From the NCBI GenBank assembly GCA_019614645.1, contig JABWDB010000007.1, positions 9,995,501 to 10,059,500 of the forward strand: a stretch of 64,000 nucleotides of DNA. Reading direction: 5' to 3'. The translations under genes were made by a program, and so were the position numbers. This DNA comes from Stratiolaelaps scimitus. Lineage: Eukaryota > Arthropoda > Arachnida > Mesostigmata > Laelapidae. Under the pieces are notes generated by a model that worked only from the letters and a program-made list of their open reading frames with translations, did not search any database and was not told where the DNA came from. Each line of letters starts with the position of its first letter. The stretch's first letter is position 1. Of the stretch, positions 24,779 through 38,715 are shown piece after piece.

Positions 24779-26737
24779 TGTGCATCGAATGATCGATATC
24801 AAAGCTTTCCTGAGTCGACTAAATTGCCTCAGGAAATAGTTGATACCAACTTTGAGCTTGTTCGCTTTGCAGATTTAATTACCCATGCAGTTCATACCTG
24901 CTGGATACGACTTTCGAAATGAGCTCCTCACTTGAAGTTAGTGTCCTTTTAACCTATAATACATAATGCATAGTACATACTCTTGTCCCCAGTATCCTAA
25001 TGTGAGCATCGAAGGTCCAATCTTTGATCTTGTTTATTGATGCAAATGAGAACAGTTCGGAACAAGCCATCTGCTTACTTGAAGACTCGAGCGACAGAAC
25101 AACTCTCATAATGTAGGAATGCAAGACACTTATGATTTGGCAATTTCATCCGGTGATGATTTGACGTTCACTTAATTAACCGGGATTTCGTTTTATTTTA
25201 AATGAGCACAGCTATTCTGGCGGACCATCGTAATGCAGCCACGCGTAAATGCATCGGGTCCATCCTGATGGTTCGCCAGCCTTCGACAACCTGTCAAGTC
25301 CTTTATAATATACTATACATGAATACATAGGTTTATTCAGAAACAAATAGCCACTTGAGCACTCCGCGATATTTCGAGCTGCGATCCGTAGCGTCAAACA
25401 AAGTCATAAAAACACCGCTACGGATTCTCGCATTGTTATTTGGTTAACGAATTTTTAAAATAGCTTCCGGCTCTCCTTCCGGAAGGGTGCACATTTGACC
25501 GCTTTCCGAGGCTCTGCAGTGATCATATTTGACAAGGTAAGTCGTGTTACGATGCCAATTGCGCCAAAATGGAAGCTCGAACAGCGTTAGTTCTGCTTCG
25601 TCTGCAGTGTTGAAGGGTGACCGTTTAGACCAGGATACCTAAACGTCATCGTGGGCAAAATCGATCATCGATTGATGTCTAGGAAAACGATTACGAGGAA
25701 TGCTCTCAGTAACGATTTCTTTATCAGGATCGGCAGAAAACCTCGCGGGAAATGAAAATCAAATTTTTTTGCTTAACAATTTATCGAAAATGTTCCCAAA
25801 CCTTACGAGACATACTCGAAGAGTTCAATATTAGCAGCTCATTACTGGATCAAATCATATGTCGTACGCGTAGCATATACGATCAGAATCATATATAGTT
25901 TTCCTCAGGCGGGAGGCCACGATAGGTCTGTTCAACATAAAAAAAAAAACATTTGGAACCAGCTCCTATATTTCTTTTTAGCATCTCGTTTAACTGACTT
26001 CATATACATTAATTTCAATCAGAATTCGCAAACATTATGCGTACAATGTCCCAGACTTAGACACACTGTGAAATCCAAAAAAATCAAGAACATCTTCTTT
26101 TAATTACTAACAGCGGTCAGGACTAACTCTCGTAGAGAACAATGCTAAACATTGTTGTTATGGTGTGACGTTTGTCTGACTTGTGATCGATTCATTCCTG
26201 TAAAACTCTGTATTTGTCAGAACTGCAATATGTCCAACCTGTTCGCTTAACGAAATCGAAGTAAGCTGAAATCGCCTCCGAGCAGGGGTTTGCAAGTTGC
26301 AAGTTTTTCTATTATTAATTATAGTAGAACCCTAACTGTTGTCAACGTTCAAAACGCACACCTTACATAGTTCGAAGTGGTATTGAAAGTTTTAAGTTAC
26401 CTTAAATGTTTGTCTGACCTCAGAAAACTGTTTCAGGGATTCTGCCGTAGCCTCCCTGTAAGAAACGAGCATACAGATGAACTCACACTATCAAAATAAC
26501 GATGCTACTTGCTGGGTCCGACTGGTGGATGCTAAAATAGTTCTATCTGTACTTACTTTGACCAGTTGTTTTATCGAAACGCGGAAAAAGTCATTCTTTG
26601 AGCTGATTCGGTACCTTTAGGTATTACTACGAGGATATATCGGAGCCTCGAACCTTCGCTTTGTTTTCCAACCATGTCGAGCCTAGCAGGAATTCATAGA
26701 TAAAGAAAAATGGCAAACATATCCAAAGATTCTCCGC

Positions 26738-26818
26738 GTCTGCCAAGACTTGAACTTAAGCCGTGTGTCAATCCTGTTTGATATTCAAAGGCTCTCACCA
26801 CTAGACCACCTTCGGGAT
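26738..26818 (-). repeat. tRNA-like relic (second SINE type or tRNA pseudogene)
   Basis: On the minus strand GGTGGTCTAGTGGTGAGAGC matches a polymerase III A box, and AGTTCAAGTCTTGG, about 40 bases on, matches a B box. The spacing is somewhat tRNA-like, but there is no closed acceptor stem. It differs from the four-copy SINE family. Confidence 0.5.
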
Positions 26819-27917
26819 CCAACATGAAAAGCTATAGTGCAGAAAGTGCCGTCATATAGGAGCGTGATTCAGAAAAACAGACACTGTATATTATTTAATG
26901 CGGAGTGCGGATACATAAAATCCAAGACACGATTTATAGAGAGGGTTGAACTTTTATTGAGCTGTATTTAGACTGTCGAGACACGCGCCTCACCTGGCTA
27001 ATATCCAACACAGAATGACGGTGGCGGACGTCAATCAGCTGAGAAATATGGGATTAACCGAAAGCGTTTTCGATGGGATGCTTAATGATAAAGAATCAAT
27101 CCTTGGCTGTTCCCGTGGAGAGTATTACACTACATGAATTCGGGGCATCATGCATAATGTTCTCCGGGCGTTTGACGAGACATTCCTTTGTAAATAATAA
27201 TAATCATATTATCAACAATAAGATGACAGACTACGCATATTGTCCTGTGGTGCCGGTATGTCCATGCCTTTCTATGTGAATAATAAAAACGGAGTTTTTC
27301 CACCGAAAATGTGTACTAAGTTTTGGGCGAATTTTCACGAATGTCTAGGTAACATTAATTCTCTTTCCCAACGAGATTCTGATGCCCGAAAGCTTCTTCT
27401 AGAGTGTTACCTTCCAGCGTGGCACTTGGAAAAAGCCGAAATGTTACTATTCCAGAAGAGGTCTCGGATGGCCAACTTTGGAAATCCATAACGTATCAAC
27501 CGCGTAGACTTAGATCGCCTTGGAGCATCAAGTTCCTCTGGAATACGACATCGAGGCGATACGCTTACGGGCAACAAAATAAGTGTAACTGTAACTTTAC
27601 AATGTTAAAGTTTCCGACAGAAAATGAAGTAAATTATTCACATTTGGATTGTGTGACAGGCGTATAACAAGTAGTCGTTAAGTCTATACTCAGAAAAACA
27701 GTTGATTGTTAAGGCAATCGTATAAGACTAGCGTTTACAAATTTACAGCCAAAACTAAGGGTATATTAAGAATTAACCTTATTAATTAACCGTATCTACA
27801 GCAATTTATCAAGCATTTGCATGCTATTGACTGAGAATGAACGAATATCGTGAGGAAGCGAGCCGCACACTCCCGGAAGGCGATACGCGAGGGTATCACG
27901 GCTACATTCTTTAACGG

Positions 27918-28086
27918 TCGAATCTGGTAGCGTGCTACATTCATGTGCGCCTCGCAACTGAAGGACACGTAAGTGCACGGGTTCGATCCTCACCGTTGCA
28001 CATTTGCATTTTGGGGTTTGTATTGCAAAGCAATACCATTACCGGACGCTAACCGCCGGTTAAGAGTCAGCCTGAAAACATTTTAG
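27918..28086 (+). mobile_element. tRNA-derived SINE, copy C, with 12-bp target-site duplication
   Basis: A 169-bp element with a good RNA polymerase III B box (GGTTCGATCC at about 27980) preceded by GCGCCTCGCAACTGAAGGAC, which is tRNA-like. The tail ends GAGTCAGCCTGAAAACATTTTAG. The perfect repeat ATTCTTTAACGG flanks it at 27906-27917 and 28087-28098. It has the best preserved tRNA-like head of the four copies. Confidence 0.82.
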
Positions 28087-28099
28087 ATTCTTTAACGGG

Positions 28100-30530
28100 C
28101 AAAGTCAGCATATAGGATAGACTCTATTGCGTCTTCAGTGGGCGCACTTGGTGTGTGCTTCTCTATCAAATTCTCGGTAACGCTGAGTGTGGCCGTTCAC
28201 CTACGAACTACCTAGTTGAGGCATGTCAACTAGACTACATCTCACATTGCCTAAGTGTCCTACCACTGGCATTGCGTCGACCGGACTAGTCTAGAGAAGT
28301 AGATCGGCGTGACACGCAATGAACAGTGATCTCTCACCTTTCTCTCCTACATACTCCTCTAACCTATTTGGCCGGAATCTCCTCTGCCAAATTCTTGTTA
28401 GCGGCGGATAGGCCATGCTCAATACACTATCGAGCGTGAACCGAGTTGTCTTGTGAAATAGCAACTTAGTGTCAGGGCAAAGAGTGGCACAAAGAAGGGC
28501 ACGTAGAGGATTTGCGAATGCCGGACGAAGCTTTCGATCTAAGAACCGAAACAGGAGAGCATTAGGTAGAATAGTCGATTTCGTTTTCCTTCGCGCGGGG
28601 CGCCAGAACAGCTGACATGTCAAGGACATATAACTGGCACAATTTACGCCAATCTGAGGGAAATGCTTAATTCCACTCTGTGGTTCTGCTAGGCGTTTGA
28701 AGTTCACTCCTTCACGCCGTCGTAATTGGTACAGTGATATACGAGGTCTGAAGTAGTATGGAAACATGGTGCGACTAAGGCCGGCAAGATCAGTTAGTTT
28801 CTTTTGTCATCTACTCGGCCATAACGAGGTCAGAGTCGGTAGTATCGCCAGCAGCGTGACACGTCCCTCTAGGATCTGCCTAAAGAACGTGACTCTCGGC
28901 AATCTCAATGTGAAACGACTTGCCAACGGTTTCACAGGGTGCTAAAGAATTCTTCCCTCCTTAGTCGATGGATCGAAAAGCGCATTAGGCGACTTTACGA
29001 CGAACTGGAACAAGACAGCAACGGATGCAGACACGTGTATAGAGACAAGTGCTTACGGTAGCTGGATTTACTAAAAAGGCGCTCCAATAAAGAGACAATC
29101 ACTGAAGATGGCCGAGCCAGATGCGACGCAAGTCTCACACATAGATTCCTACCGCCATCCAAAAAACTCAAGATTCAAGTATCAAACATTTCTTTGTCCA
29201 CGTATCGAGGCATTTCGAGGTTAGGTGTGGCAACCCCACATTGGTTTTATTCGCCGGAAGATGGCTCACGGCCGACTCACTTTGCCCGCCTATGGGAAAG
29301 ATCCCGACACACGCTGGAGCAGAGGCAGTCGAAGGTGAACAAGGCCAATCCTTTTATCCTTCTGTCCCGCCGGCGGCCTGTATCTACTTTTTCTTCTCTT
29401 CGTTTTTCCTCTATGTTGTCCCTTTTTTGCTGTTCCTCTCCATCCTGTTTTGGGTTTCCGTCCTCGGGCAGAAGGCCACATCTGGTCCGGGCATAGCGAC
29501 AAGAGACGATCGACTTGTAGAATCTATTCGCCGCGCCCACCCTTCACAAACGTTATCGTTTCTAAAATCCTTGAGCCAAATAAAAATAGTATTTTTGCGC
29601 CTATCTTCCCCTTGTGTACGTCTGTTTCTAGCTCGAGCTGTCGATATTTTTTTAAATACATACAAATAGTATAAGGGCGATCCGCAAGTCAAATGGGAAG
29701 GTAATGTTGGTCCTTCAAGGTGTACTCACTTTAAGCTAATCCGAGAAATCCCACACGAATGCTGCCTAGCCATTGAAGCTAGCCAATTGATTGTTTGTAC
29801 AGAATAGAGGATTGCATACTTAGCTGTGTGTATGACTAAAACCTTCGTCCTTTGTAATATATTAGCTTTGAAAGTCTTGATTATTTGAAATAACCGCAGA
29901 GAACTGTATGACTCTGAAACGCTGAAGGCAACACAGTTGCGAAATAACTATTATCTGACAGGTCGAACCATCTGCCGACGATCGATCTCGATTGCTATGA
30001 CAACGAGCTGTGACATACAGCCTTCTTTGCTACAAACTGACAATGCAAATAGGTACAAAGCAAACAACGTGTTTAGACTATCTGTTATCAAATGCATGTA
30101 AGTATTTTGCATAAATAACTTTGGTCCATCTATTAGCTAGAGCATTATGCAAACCCCAGCTCCTTTGAGCTCCTAGAACGCCTTGATTGATACGATTGGA
30201 GAACCTCGAATGTGTTTGCTGACAAGTACCTTCAAAGAGTCTAACCTTCGGAGAATGACTTCCTTGTGCAACCTCTGCCCCCGGTAAACTCCGACGGTGA
30301 CCCATCTAAATACACCAGTTCTACTCGCTTATCCAAACGACATCACATTAACATAATCCCAATACATGTAAACGGACACATTCTAGTCATTAATTGCCGC
30401 GGGACACAGCACTGGCACAAACCACGGGACCACGGCGTTGGTTCATCCCCGACCGAAAGCACAGGCAGAGCCGCAAACCGCAAAATGATTTTTCAAAACA
30501 TTCCCCACATTCGTTAGCTCTCTAGCCACC
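28100..30530. other. Intergenic, possible decayed transposon sequence
   Basis: A 158-codon minus-strand frame at 28291-28767 and the moderately GC-rich DNA up to 29.1 kb look like an old element, but no motif can be assigned. The rest is unremarkable. Confidence 0.3.
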
Positions 30531-30537
30531 ATCGCCT

Positions 30538-30640
30538 GATACGGCCTCGCGGTTAGACGCGCTCTCGTCTCGAGGAGAACAAGGAGGGCGTGATTAGCTT
30601 CGGGTGGATCGATGGCTGATCCTGGTCTGCAGAACCAGCA
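30538..30640 (+). repeat. Possible tRNA-like SINE head
   Basis: GGCCTCGCGGTTAGACGCGC followed by TCTCGTCTCGAGGAG resembles a tRNA D arm and anticodon arm. The B box is weak (GGTGGATCGATGG). Single copy here, no target-site duplication found. Confidence 0.3.
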
Positions 30641-30649
30641 AAGATGATG

Positions 30650-31035
30650 TTCACCAGCCCACACCGAAAAGGGGTTACTAGGGTGCGGATACCGCAGGCT
30701 TATTCACCACACTGCAGTAACTACCGGACGGCACAAATGAGGTAAATTCGTTTCAAGGAGCAACTCATTCCATTGGGTTAAAGGTCGATCGAGTGCACGC
30801 GTGGTGTACGTAAGCGTGGTGTCTGTAATCGATCACCTGAACATGAAACTGAACGATCGCTGGCAGAGTAGGTTAACCACATACTGAACTAGATGTCAGA
30901 TTGAGTATAAGTACAATGCCGTAGCGTAACCCATGCTAGGGTCGAGCTTTATCCACTCTTCTAGACTTGTACATCCGAGATAACTAGCACTAACATAAGA
31001 ACGCCAAAAATTATTTTAACGAGATTGATCAACTC
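30650..31035. other. Intergenic, nothing seen
   Basis: No open frame or repeat recognised between the tRNA-like head and LINE relic copy 1. Confidence 0.5.
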
Positions 31036-31280
31036 ATTCCCCTCTGGCCTTCGAAACCCTAGGAGGCCACGGCCCTCTCACTGCAATATTCCTCGAAGGA
31101 GTCTTCCACAGACTGATCCGCGCCACCGGGGACAAGCGCACAGGATCCTTCCTTCTGCAGCGCCTCTTCCTCGCCATGAGGCAGAGGGGTCAATGCCACC
31201 GCTTCCCTCGGGACTGTTACGGCCTCGGCCTAATACCCCGTCCCCAACTAATTATCTAATTATTGTATATTTAAAGACTG
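31036..31280 (+). mobile_element. 3' end of a non-LTR retrotransposon coding region, copy 1
   Basis: Reads SPLAFETLGGHGPLTA then FLEGVFHRLI and SFLLQRL before a stop, followed by a short AT-rich tail. The same peptide pattern is encoded at 44072-44330, so the protein level is conserved between the copies. GHGP near a cysteine-bearing C-terminus resembles the end of ORF2 in R1/CR1-like elements, where a GHG(P/C)F..YL motif precedes a zinc knuckle; the assignment to a clade is inference. No reverse transcriptase or endonuclease region remains upstream. Confidence 0.6.
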
Positions 31281-31460
31281 TATAACAGATATAATATAAA
31301 ATAAATACTCGATTCTGTATGCTCATAACTGTTTGCAAATATGCAAACTCTGAGACTGGTTTGGTACTGTTTTTGGTCTTTTTTTTTACTTACATTACAC
31401 GGTCTCTTTTTTTAATTACAACACATTTCTCACATAAGTTCACTTCAAGGTGAATTATTT

Positions 31461-31498
31461 GTATTATTATTATTATTATTACTATTATTATTATTATA
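31461..31498. repeat. (TTA)n trinucleotide repeat
   Basis: About 12 TTA units with one interruption, some 180 bp downstream of LINE relic copy 1. Confidence 0.95.
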
Positions 31499-32687
31499 GC
31501 GCAAATTATTATTTTTGGTAGCATTGAATCCCCGAAGCCGAGAATGTTCAAGCTCCCCACACATTCACTGGCGTGTGGGATCGTATGCAGACCTTCATAT
31601 AAATAATAATGCCAACTCCTCAATATTCCCACCCTGCCATATTTTGCCGACGACGAGCTAAATGCTTCGCCAACGATGTATTAGTTATCTCAAGTTTGCG
31701 TTTGCACACAAAGCATATGCCGATAATTGACAGCTTAGCTTGGGCGTTTCTGGGTGACAAATTCCATCTTCACTCGAAAGTGGCGAGACTCGACGTTGAG
31801 CCGCCGATCAGCACCTACCTCACGACAAATAGCGTTCTTATCTCGAAGAGGCTCTCACGGATCCTCTCTCTGTCTCTCTCTCGGCGGGGCGAGCTCGCCG
31901 GCGTTCGCTGGCAATGCAACCGAATTCAGCTGACAGATTGTGTCAATCATATCGAACCCGTGACAGTTGTTGCTTCCCGTTGATCTCGTTTGATGTGTCG
32001 CGGTTCGGTGACGCCCACTCGTACAAGAGCTCCCCGTTGCGGCTCCACCCTCGTGCGTGGGATACGCAAACGGGAATCTCTCCTTCGGCAAGGAGCAGCA
32101 CTTCCTGTAGCACTCCCTAGTGAATCTATTCAGTCCTCACCTAGAGGCGCGCATCTAAAACGATATCTTCTTGGAGCGATATCTTCCACGGTATTGTATT
32201 GACGACGAAAATCAGGATAATGAGCTAAGAGAATACAAGCTTGCCCATCCGCGTGTGAGTATTTTAATTTCAAACTGTACTCGATACTATTGTTATTCAA
32301 TGATTGAGCAGTTCACTCCTGGAAATGATCGAATCTCGCTACCGGAAAATAAATCAATGTGTCGATATGTGTGTATCTAAAAAGAACACTTGCACCGTAT
32401 CTTCTTAATGCGTCGTCCGTTGATTTTCTTAATGCACTTGCGGCTGGCCACCTATTGTTGGACGCTGAGGCCGTCGACAGCTTGAGATTTCCATTCACCT
32501 GTCACTCCGCATCTGTCCGCTAGAGTGAGAAGGTGTTTGTCAAAATGAGCTCGATAGCCTCCGTTCAATCTGGGTAATAATATATCATGCTGAATACTGT
32601 GTTGCCGGAAACTTAACGCAACCTTGGTCCAGGATGAACTGGTCAAAATTATTACATCTATTTTAATCAGCAACTATATAGTTGCTA

Positions 32688-32703
32688 TTGTTGTTGTTGT
32701 TGC
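32688..32703. repeat. (TTG)n trinucleotide repeat
   Basis: About five TTG units. Confidence 0.85.
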
Positions 32704-33045
32704 TGTCATCAGTATCAGCTTTCACCATTGGCGGGCAATACAAACATATTCATGTGATCTATGAAGCTTGAGATTGACGAATAACTACGTTTTATTCGAT
32801 AGGCGTCTTGTCAAGACCATAACAATAGATTAATCAGACAGGTTCTTCTGGTTGAGCATGTTACATTGGTAAATTTGTACGGCCAAACAGAAAAAACGAT
32901 CTTCAAACAACTATTAAAATAGCCCAAAATAATTAGTTTCAACCAAATGAAATCAAAACCTAAATAATAATACTGCGAATACTGCGCCCGTTGTGTTGCC
33001 CGCATTGAGCCCCCCTCCCACCATTTGTACAGGTATAACATTGGC

Positions 33046-33066
33046 ATATATATATATATATATATA
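33046..33066. repeat. (AT)n microsatellite
   Basis: 21 bp of alternating TA. Confidence 0.95.
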
Positions 33067-36000
33067 CACTCTTTCACAAGACTTATCTCAGGATCGGACA
33101 GTCAATTAATCCAGCAGGCAGCTCGCCGCTGCGCGTACTTTGACCATACGACGACACTTACTCACAATGAAGTGTACGGTAACTTTCAACTCACTTCAGT
33201 CACGTTTAAGCCATTAATCAGCAAACTCCGTTACCGGCAGAGTTCACTTGACCGGCGACACTTAACGTCACCTACTGTTTATTCAGTGTGGCCTCCTATT
33301 ATGCATGTGTACATATACAATAATGTGATAGCATCGCCGGATCTCTTGAGTACCACCCACTACCAGCCTAATCCATCTACCCAGTAACCTATAATAGAAG
33401 ATAACAACATATCGCGCTGCATGCGTATCTCTCATGCCGGCACAAAAGCATTCGGACAAATGGCGGGCAAATGCTCAAACTTACGTACGTATGCGTACAA
33501 ACAAACATGTATGCTATCTAACCACAAGTAGCTAGCATTAGATAATGTTAGCTATGTTATCAGAGCCATGTTAGTCGAACGCGTTCGTAGCCGGCGCTGG
33601 CGCCTCCATCGGCTTTCCACAGTTAAAGGAGTCGTTAAAGATACGGGCATATGCCGCCCAGCCGCGCCGACCAAAGCGACATTGGGCGACTCGGGAGGTG
33701 AAGTGGACTGAGGCGAAGTGTTTGGTCGTTTCCTCTCCCGTAAGTGCATAGAGATACAGTAGATAATGGGCGAATACGACTCGGGGGGTTGAAGTCAGGC
33801 GGACTGAATTGCTGTTTGTCTAACTCGCCGAGCTTGGTTACAGGCAACTGCCGCTACACAGTAGGCCGGGCTCGTTTCATTGTCTTGTACCGGCTGCGGT
33901 CGCGGGCTGCTGCTGCTGCTCTATGCTGATGCATTTGTGATCGTACGTGGCTACTTCACGGAGACGTTAAGGAGTAGAATATCGCTAATGAAAATCCATT
34001 TGCTGTGAACCGCCGACACGTCGCGACTTGTGGCAGTAAAATAACAGAGAGAAGAATAAATAGAGATATAGACAGAGTAGCCAAGAAAGAAAAACTTCTT
34101 TGATAGGCCGAGAAGAAAGCATTGTAAATGCTAGAATTGGATAACGCTTGTGGGCGTATTGTATAGATGAGGTGTGTACCTCGCACACTGAGAACGCCAG
34201 GTCAGCAGGTGATATCAGTAGGAGTCGGGCTCATGGCTGTGCACTTGGCCATAATAGTCGACTCCACTGAGAATCTCGAATGAAAAACGCCTCATTAGAA
34301 TCATTACTATAGATTCATCGGTATAGACTCACTGAGGGAGAAAGGAGTGCACAGCTGCAATGAAGGGACTGACCTACGGTACATTTCAGGCGCACTTTAG
34401 AGAATTACCCCCCACTAAGACCCATCGAGCACATTCGATACGCAAATCGCCTCGGCACGAGGAGCACAGTGATGCAGACGTGTTCGAGTAACATTATTAA
34501 TATTTCAGGTCGTTTATATTATAAAACTGTCCACGCACACATTGTACATTACACTTTAAATCGCGCAGCGTTTTCGTGAGAGGTTTGTTTCGTTCCTGAA
34601 GGTTAACATATAGCGTTGAGGTCAAAGCCACAATAGCAGGAGCATATGTGATACCATGATTAGTGCGGTTCTCCAAGCAAATAGAGCGGTCCGTCCTGTA
34701 TTTCGACGACTTCAAGGCACAAGGACTGTTTGTCACTTTGAAACCTATGTAAATATCCCGCTTACATGTTATGGCCTTGGCGGCGTTTGGCAACACCGCA
34801 GTAGACATCCTTTACGCTCAGCCTATCCGACGCCATTACCTCTTAACGGCCTTGGCTTTTATCTTTTAGCGGAGACTTCTTTGTGAAGCCTTGTTGGCCG
34901 TAGACTATCATGATGCAGGAGAGCGGAACACCGAAATCCATGCACCGGCCACAGCCGCCATTTTGCCCAAGATGGACGAAGGGTATTACGGACGCCTTCG
35001 GCCGGGGCTGCCGTCGTCTAGGCCATCTTATTCAGGACACCGTCCTGCTTTCGAGCGAGATAGGCTTCGCTGGAGTTCCTTTGACGAAGTGAGACCTTGC
35101 GTGACAGTGTCCCCGTATCGACGTCACGGAATTGGTCCGCGAAGACAGACGCTGTGGCTCTGATATTAAAATTTCATTAAAGTATCAAGGAAATCGACTA
35201 GAACAAGATAATTGTACTTTTTTTCATTTTTCTGTTCCTTTTTTTTCAAATAATATTCTAATTAGAGTGTCAAATAAGATGATTGGCAATTCGTTTCCTC
35301 ACTTCTCTAATTACATGATTAGTTCTGCGCGATTCTTGCATTGTCTACACTCACACGAAGGAGCTTCTTAATGGCAGTCGCGTGTGAAGAAACCCAACAG
35401 TGTTGTCAATTTCAACATGTATATGGTGTACCATGAGAACAATACGTGTATTTGTATTACGATGATTGATGAGATCGATCGATTACATGATCAAAGCATT
35501 TAACAGCTGAGTTTCTGCGCACATCGTGCGATTTTTTTTATTTCTAGCAACTATATTATGCGCGTCTATTTGAACAGGGGCCATATCTCGGCAGTCGAAC
35601 TTATTAATTCTATCAAATTCTGTCACATCTATTATAGATAGTATTATAATTTACAAGCTTTCCTTCTTGACAGCACCGCAAATTCATAAGGAGCCATAGT
35701 TCTGAGTTCTTATCAACGGATCATATTCTCATATCTATTATTTTTCTTCAAGATATGAAATATACAATACTCACTACTAGTTAACACGAAGAAAAAACAT
35801 GCGAAACACGAAGACAAATTCGATCAGATTCGTTTTCTGCAATATTTCTGTTTGCTTAGTAGCGAATGAGGTATACTCTATGTAAGGGCAAGCTTGTATA
35901 TGAGCGGAAGGCCGATATACTCGAAATAACTAAACCATTGTTCTCTTCGTGGGATTTCCTCGCTCTCGTTTGTGTCGTTACTAACGCTGACCAATCATTC

Positions 36001-36319
36001 GGCAGTTATAGATAGTTCATGTATTATTCGTAATGAACAGTATCTCGTCATGATAAACGTGACCTTTGCCGCACGTCGTTTTAAGTTGCTGTCTATTGTT
36101 TGATTTGCTTTATTTTTATGCCAAGCACAATGTCGAGATTTGGACAATTTTGCAGAATCTGTGATTTTGCCAAGATCACAGGTGTGCTACCATAATTGTG
36201 CGTGCCAGTTTGTTCTATGCATAGCTTGTTACATCAACATTTGTCCGTCGTTCCAATAAATACGATCGCGCTGCCTACCAATGCCAGTTATCTTGATCTA
36301 CATATCTCCAGACCAGTGG

Positions 36320-36341
36320 TGTCATCTACATGTAGATGACA
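36320..36341. repeat. Perfect 22-bp palindrome
   Basis: TGTCATCTACA followed by TGTAGATGACA. Contains the 12-bp core TCTACATGTAGA, which recurs inside another palindrome at 59930-59945. Confidence 0.9.
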
Positions 36342-36589
36342 ATGTAGATGTATTTATTCATTATAATTAAACGTTTTCGATCTATAGTTGGTCCGTAATG
36401 GCTTACGTGGCAAGGTTTTGCGAAAGTTAACATTAAAATATTGTCAACGGTCTTTCTGAGAAAAGGGAAAACCTGTTTCATCAGATATCGAATCATCGAA
36501 TCCGAGTTTCCCTTTATAAGTTCTCTCCTTCTCTCTCTCGGCGACTAATTCATCAGGAAGCGAGGTAATTGTTCACCATCATCATCAAA

Positions 36590-36630
36590 TTTTTATTCTC
36601 GGAACTGCAATATATATACATATGCTTAAG
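36590..36630 (-). repeat. AATAAACC repeat family, copy 3
   Basis: + strand TTTTTATTCTCGGAACTGCA, then an AT-rich stretch and ATGCTTAAG, as in the 52.3-kb copy. Confidence 0.5.
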
Positions 36631-38692
36631 TTCTCGGTAAAAAAAAAAGTAAAAATATTGTAAAAAAAAAGTAAAATTGTTAGACCTATATTGACGTAAT
36701 TCGATGAAAGCAGGATGCATGTGCCGGTAACGAGGATCGAAGAACACCTGTAAGTGTCTCACTTAATATGCAGAGATTCCCCTAAATTAATCCCGCAAAC
36801 AGCTCAACCCCAAAATCCCTAAAAATATTCGATGACTGTTACAAATGTAAGTTCAAAATTCAGCTCAAGAGTGTGATATTCGCTCGCCACCTCTGAAATC
36901 CACATTTTACAACTGTGTCGATTGGTGACCGGTCATTTCATACAAGATGGGTTGGTAGGCGTATTATTGTTAATGGAACTTTCATGTACAATAGCAGAAC
37001 CCTTCAATTTAGCAGTAAGGCATAAGCCATTATTGTTGTTGTCGTTTTTAGCTATTAGCTTATATGACAGGCCACAGCGTAGCCTAATCGCCTTTGACCT
37101 AGTATTGCCAACAAGTAGCGTAGCGCCAGATTCCAATATATATAAAGAAATTCATATTAATTCTTATTATTTTGAGTAAAATGTGTCCTTGCAAAAGAAG
37201 TCTTTAGTTATATTTCCGAACCTTACAAGGTAGCTTTAATTTGAAGTATGTTCTATTTGATATAGGCAGGCATAGTGATGACGATTAGATAACGAAGAAG
37301 GAAACGCCACAATCTTCAGAATATTCTTTAAGCGCTTAGATGAGCATACACCATTAGGGAATCCACGAGAATCCGCGGAAATCAATCCAACACAAGAAAG
37401 ATTTCTCCTATCAGAATACTATTCTGACTCAGTCAGATAGATTTAAACATACTCGTTCGGATAAGAGCTGCACATGAAGGATACCCTCCAGTGTTCCCTA
37501 TACTTACCACGTTTTATTTGCAGAATGATTAATTACAATATGTATAGGTTATAATATAAGAATAATAATAAAGCTAAGAAATTTCAATAGGGCATATGCA
37601 CAGGAATTTACATGTTCATTCACTGCTCACTAATTCCATTGGGATATAATGCCACTTGAATGGAATAGTTGAGATCGACTTCAGCCTCGATGTATTTGGA
37701 CTTCAGTTGGATTATTCTTAAAGCTGGAGATAAGTTGGTTGATTTATATTTTTTGTACGTCGATCCTAATGAATTATTGGCAGGATGGAGATGATATGGA
37801 AGGCGCCATTGTTGCAAATGGTATAAATAAATATTTCATAGAAATTTAAAATTCATAATATACATATTTTCGAAATGCATGCTCATCAATGCAAATAAAA
37901 AATAATGCATACGTGAACTATAGAATCAACCAGAACGGATCGGCCACCTCCGATGTCTCCTAGATCTCTTTAGGAGCTATTTCCCCCAAAACCGATAATC
38001 GAGAGAAGATCATTCCTCTTATCTCAGGAAGAGTATGTAACCTTCGCGAATTTCTTATCGACGAGTTATTCACCTTCACCTGAGGTGAAGGATATCTATT
38101 ATTGATCAACGGAGAGAAGAAATACACACTGTCACACCTTAGTGCCCTGATAATACTGGGGTGATTCAACTAATCGTTACGGATTTCTGTTCAGTTTAAG
38201 TGACACTGCCATATTATATTTCTCCTACTGCCCATTCGTAGTTTCATAGCGATCCAGAATAAATAGTCACCAATGAACTAAGGCCAACCTCAGCTAACAA
38301 ACTGATGATGAGTCGACGTCTACCTTGGCAGCGCATCACTTGATCCATTGTATTCAAGTTCACCATTGTATGACCGTGGACTCTGTGAGAGTTAACATCA
38401 GATCGCGCATTCGCCCCAAGAACAAAAATGAATGTGTCAACAACGGTGGTATCCGAACGATAGGTCAGCGCTAGGAAAGAGATAGAGGATCGTTTAAGCA
38501 GGTAGCAGGACGTTTTGTCATCCACGTCAGCCCACCTTCGATAGAGATTAGAATGACTCTAGTGCTCCACCTGCGTTTGAAAAAAATTTCCTCCTTTACC
38601 AAAGAATGGTCAGCGCGCTCCATTTAAAAGCATGCTTCTTAAAAGAAAGTGCGAAACATAGTAAAATATATCTGAACAGAAAGAGACCGTAT

Positions 38693-38715
38693 TATATATA
38701 TATATATATATATAT
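38693..38715. repeat. (AT)n microsatellite
   Basis: 23 bp of alternating TA. Confidence 0.95.

Larger units (their letters stand above)
23460..27900. other. AT-rich gene desert
   Basis: Apart from the hairpin at 24.7 kb and the tRNA-like relic at 26.74 kb I see nothing. Open frames are short and sparse, especially from 24.4 to 27.0 kb. Confidence 0.6.
31500..36580. other. Intergenic, no gene seen
   Basis: Mixed composition to about 35.1 kb, then strongly AT-rich. Contains (TTG)n at 32.69, (AT)n at 33.05 and a 22-bp palindrome at 36.32 kb. Confidence 0.5.
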
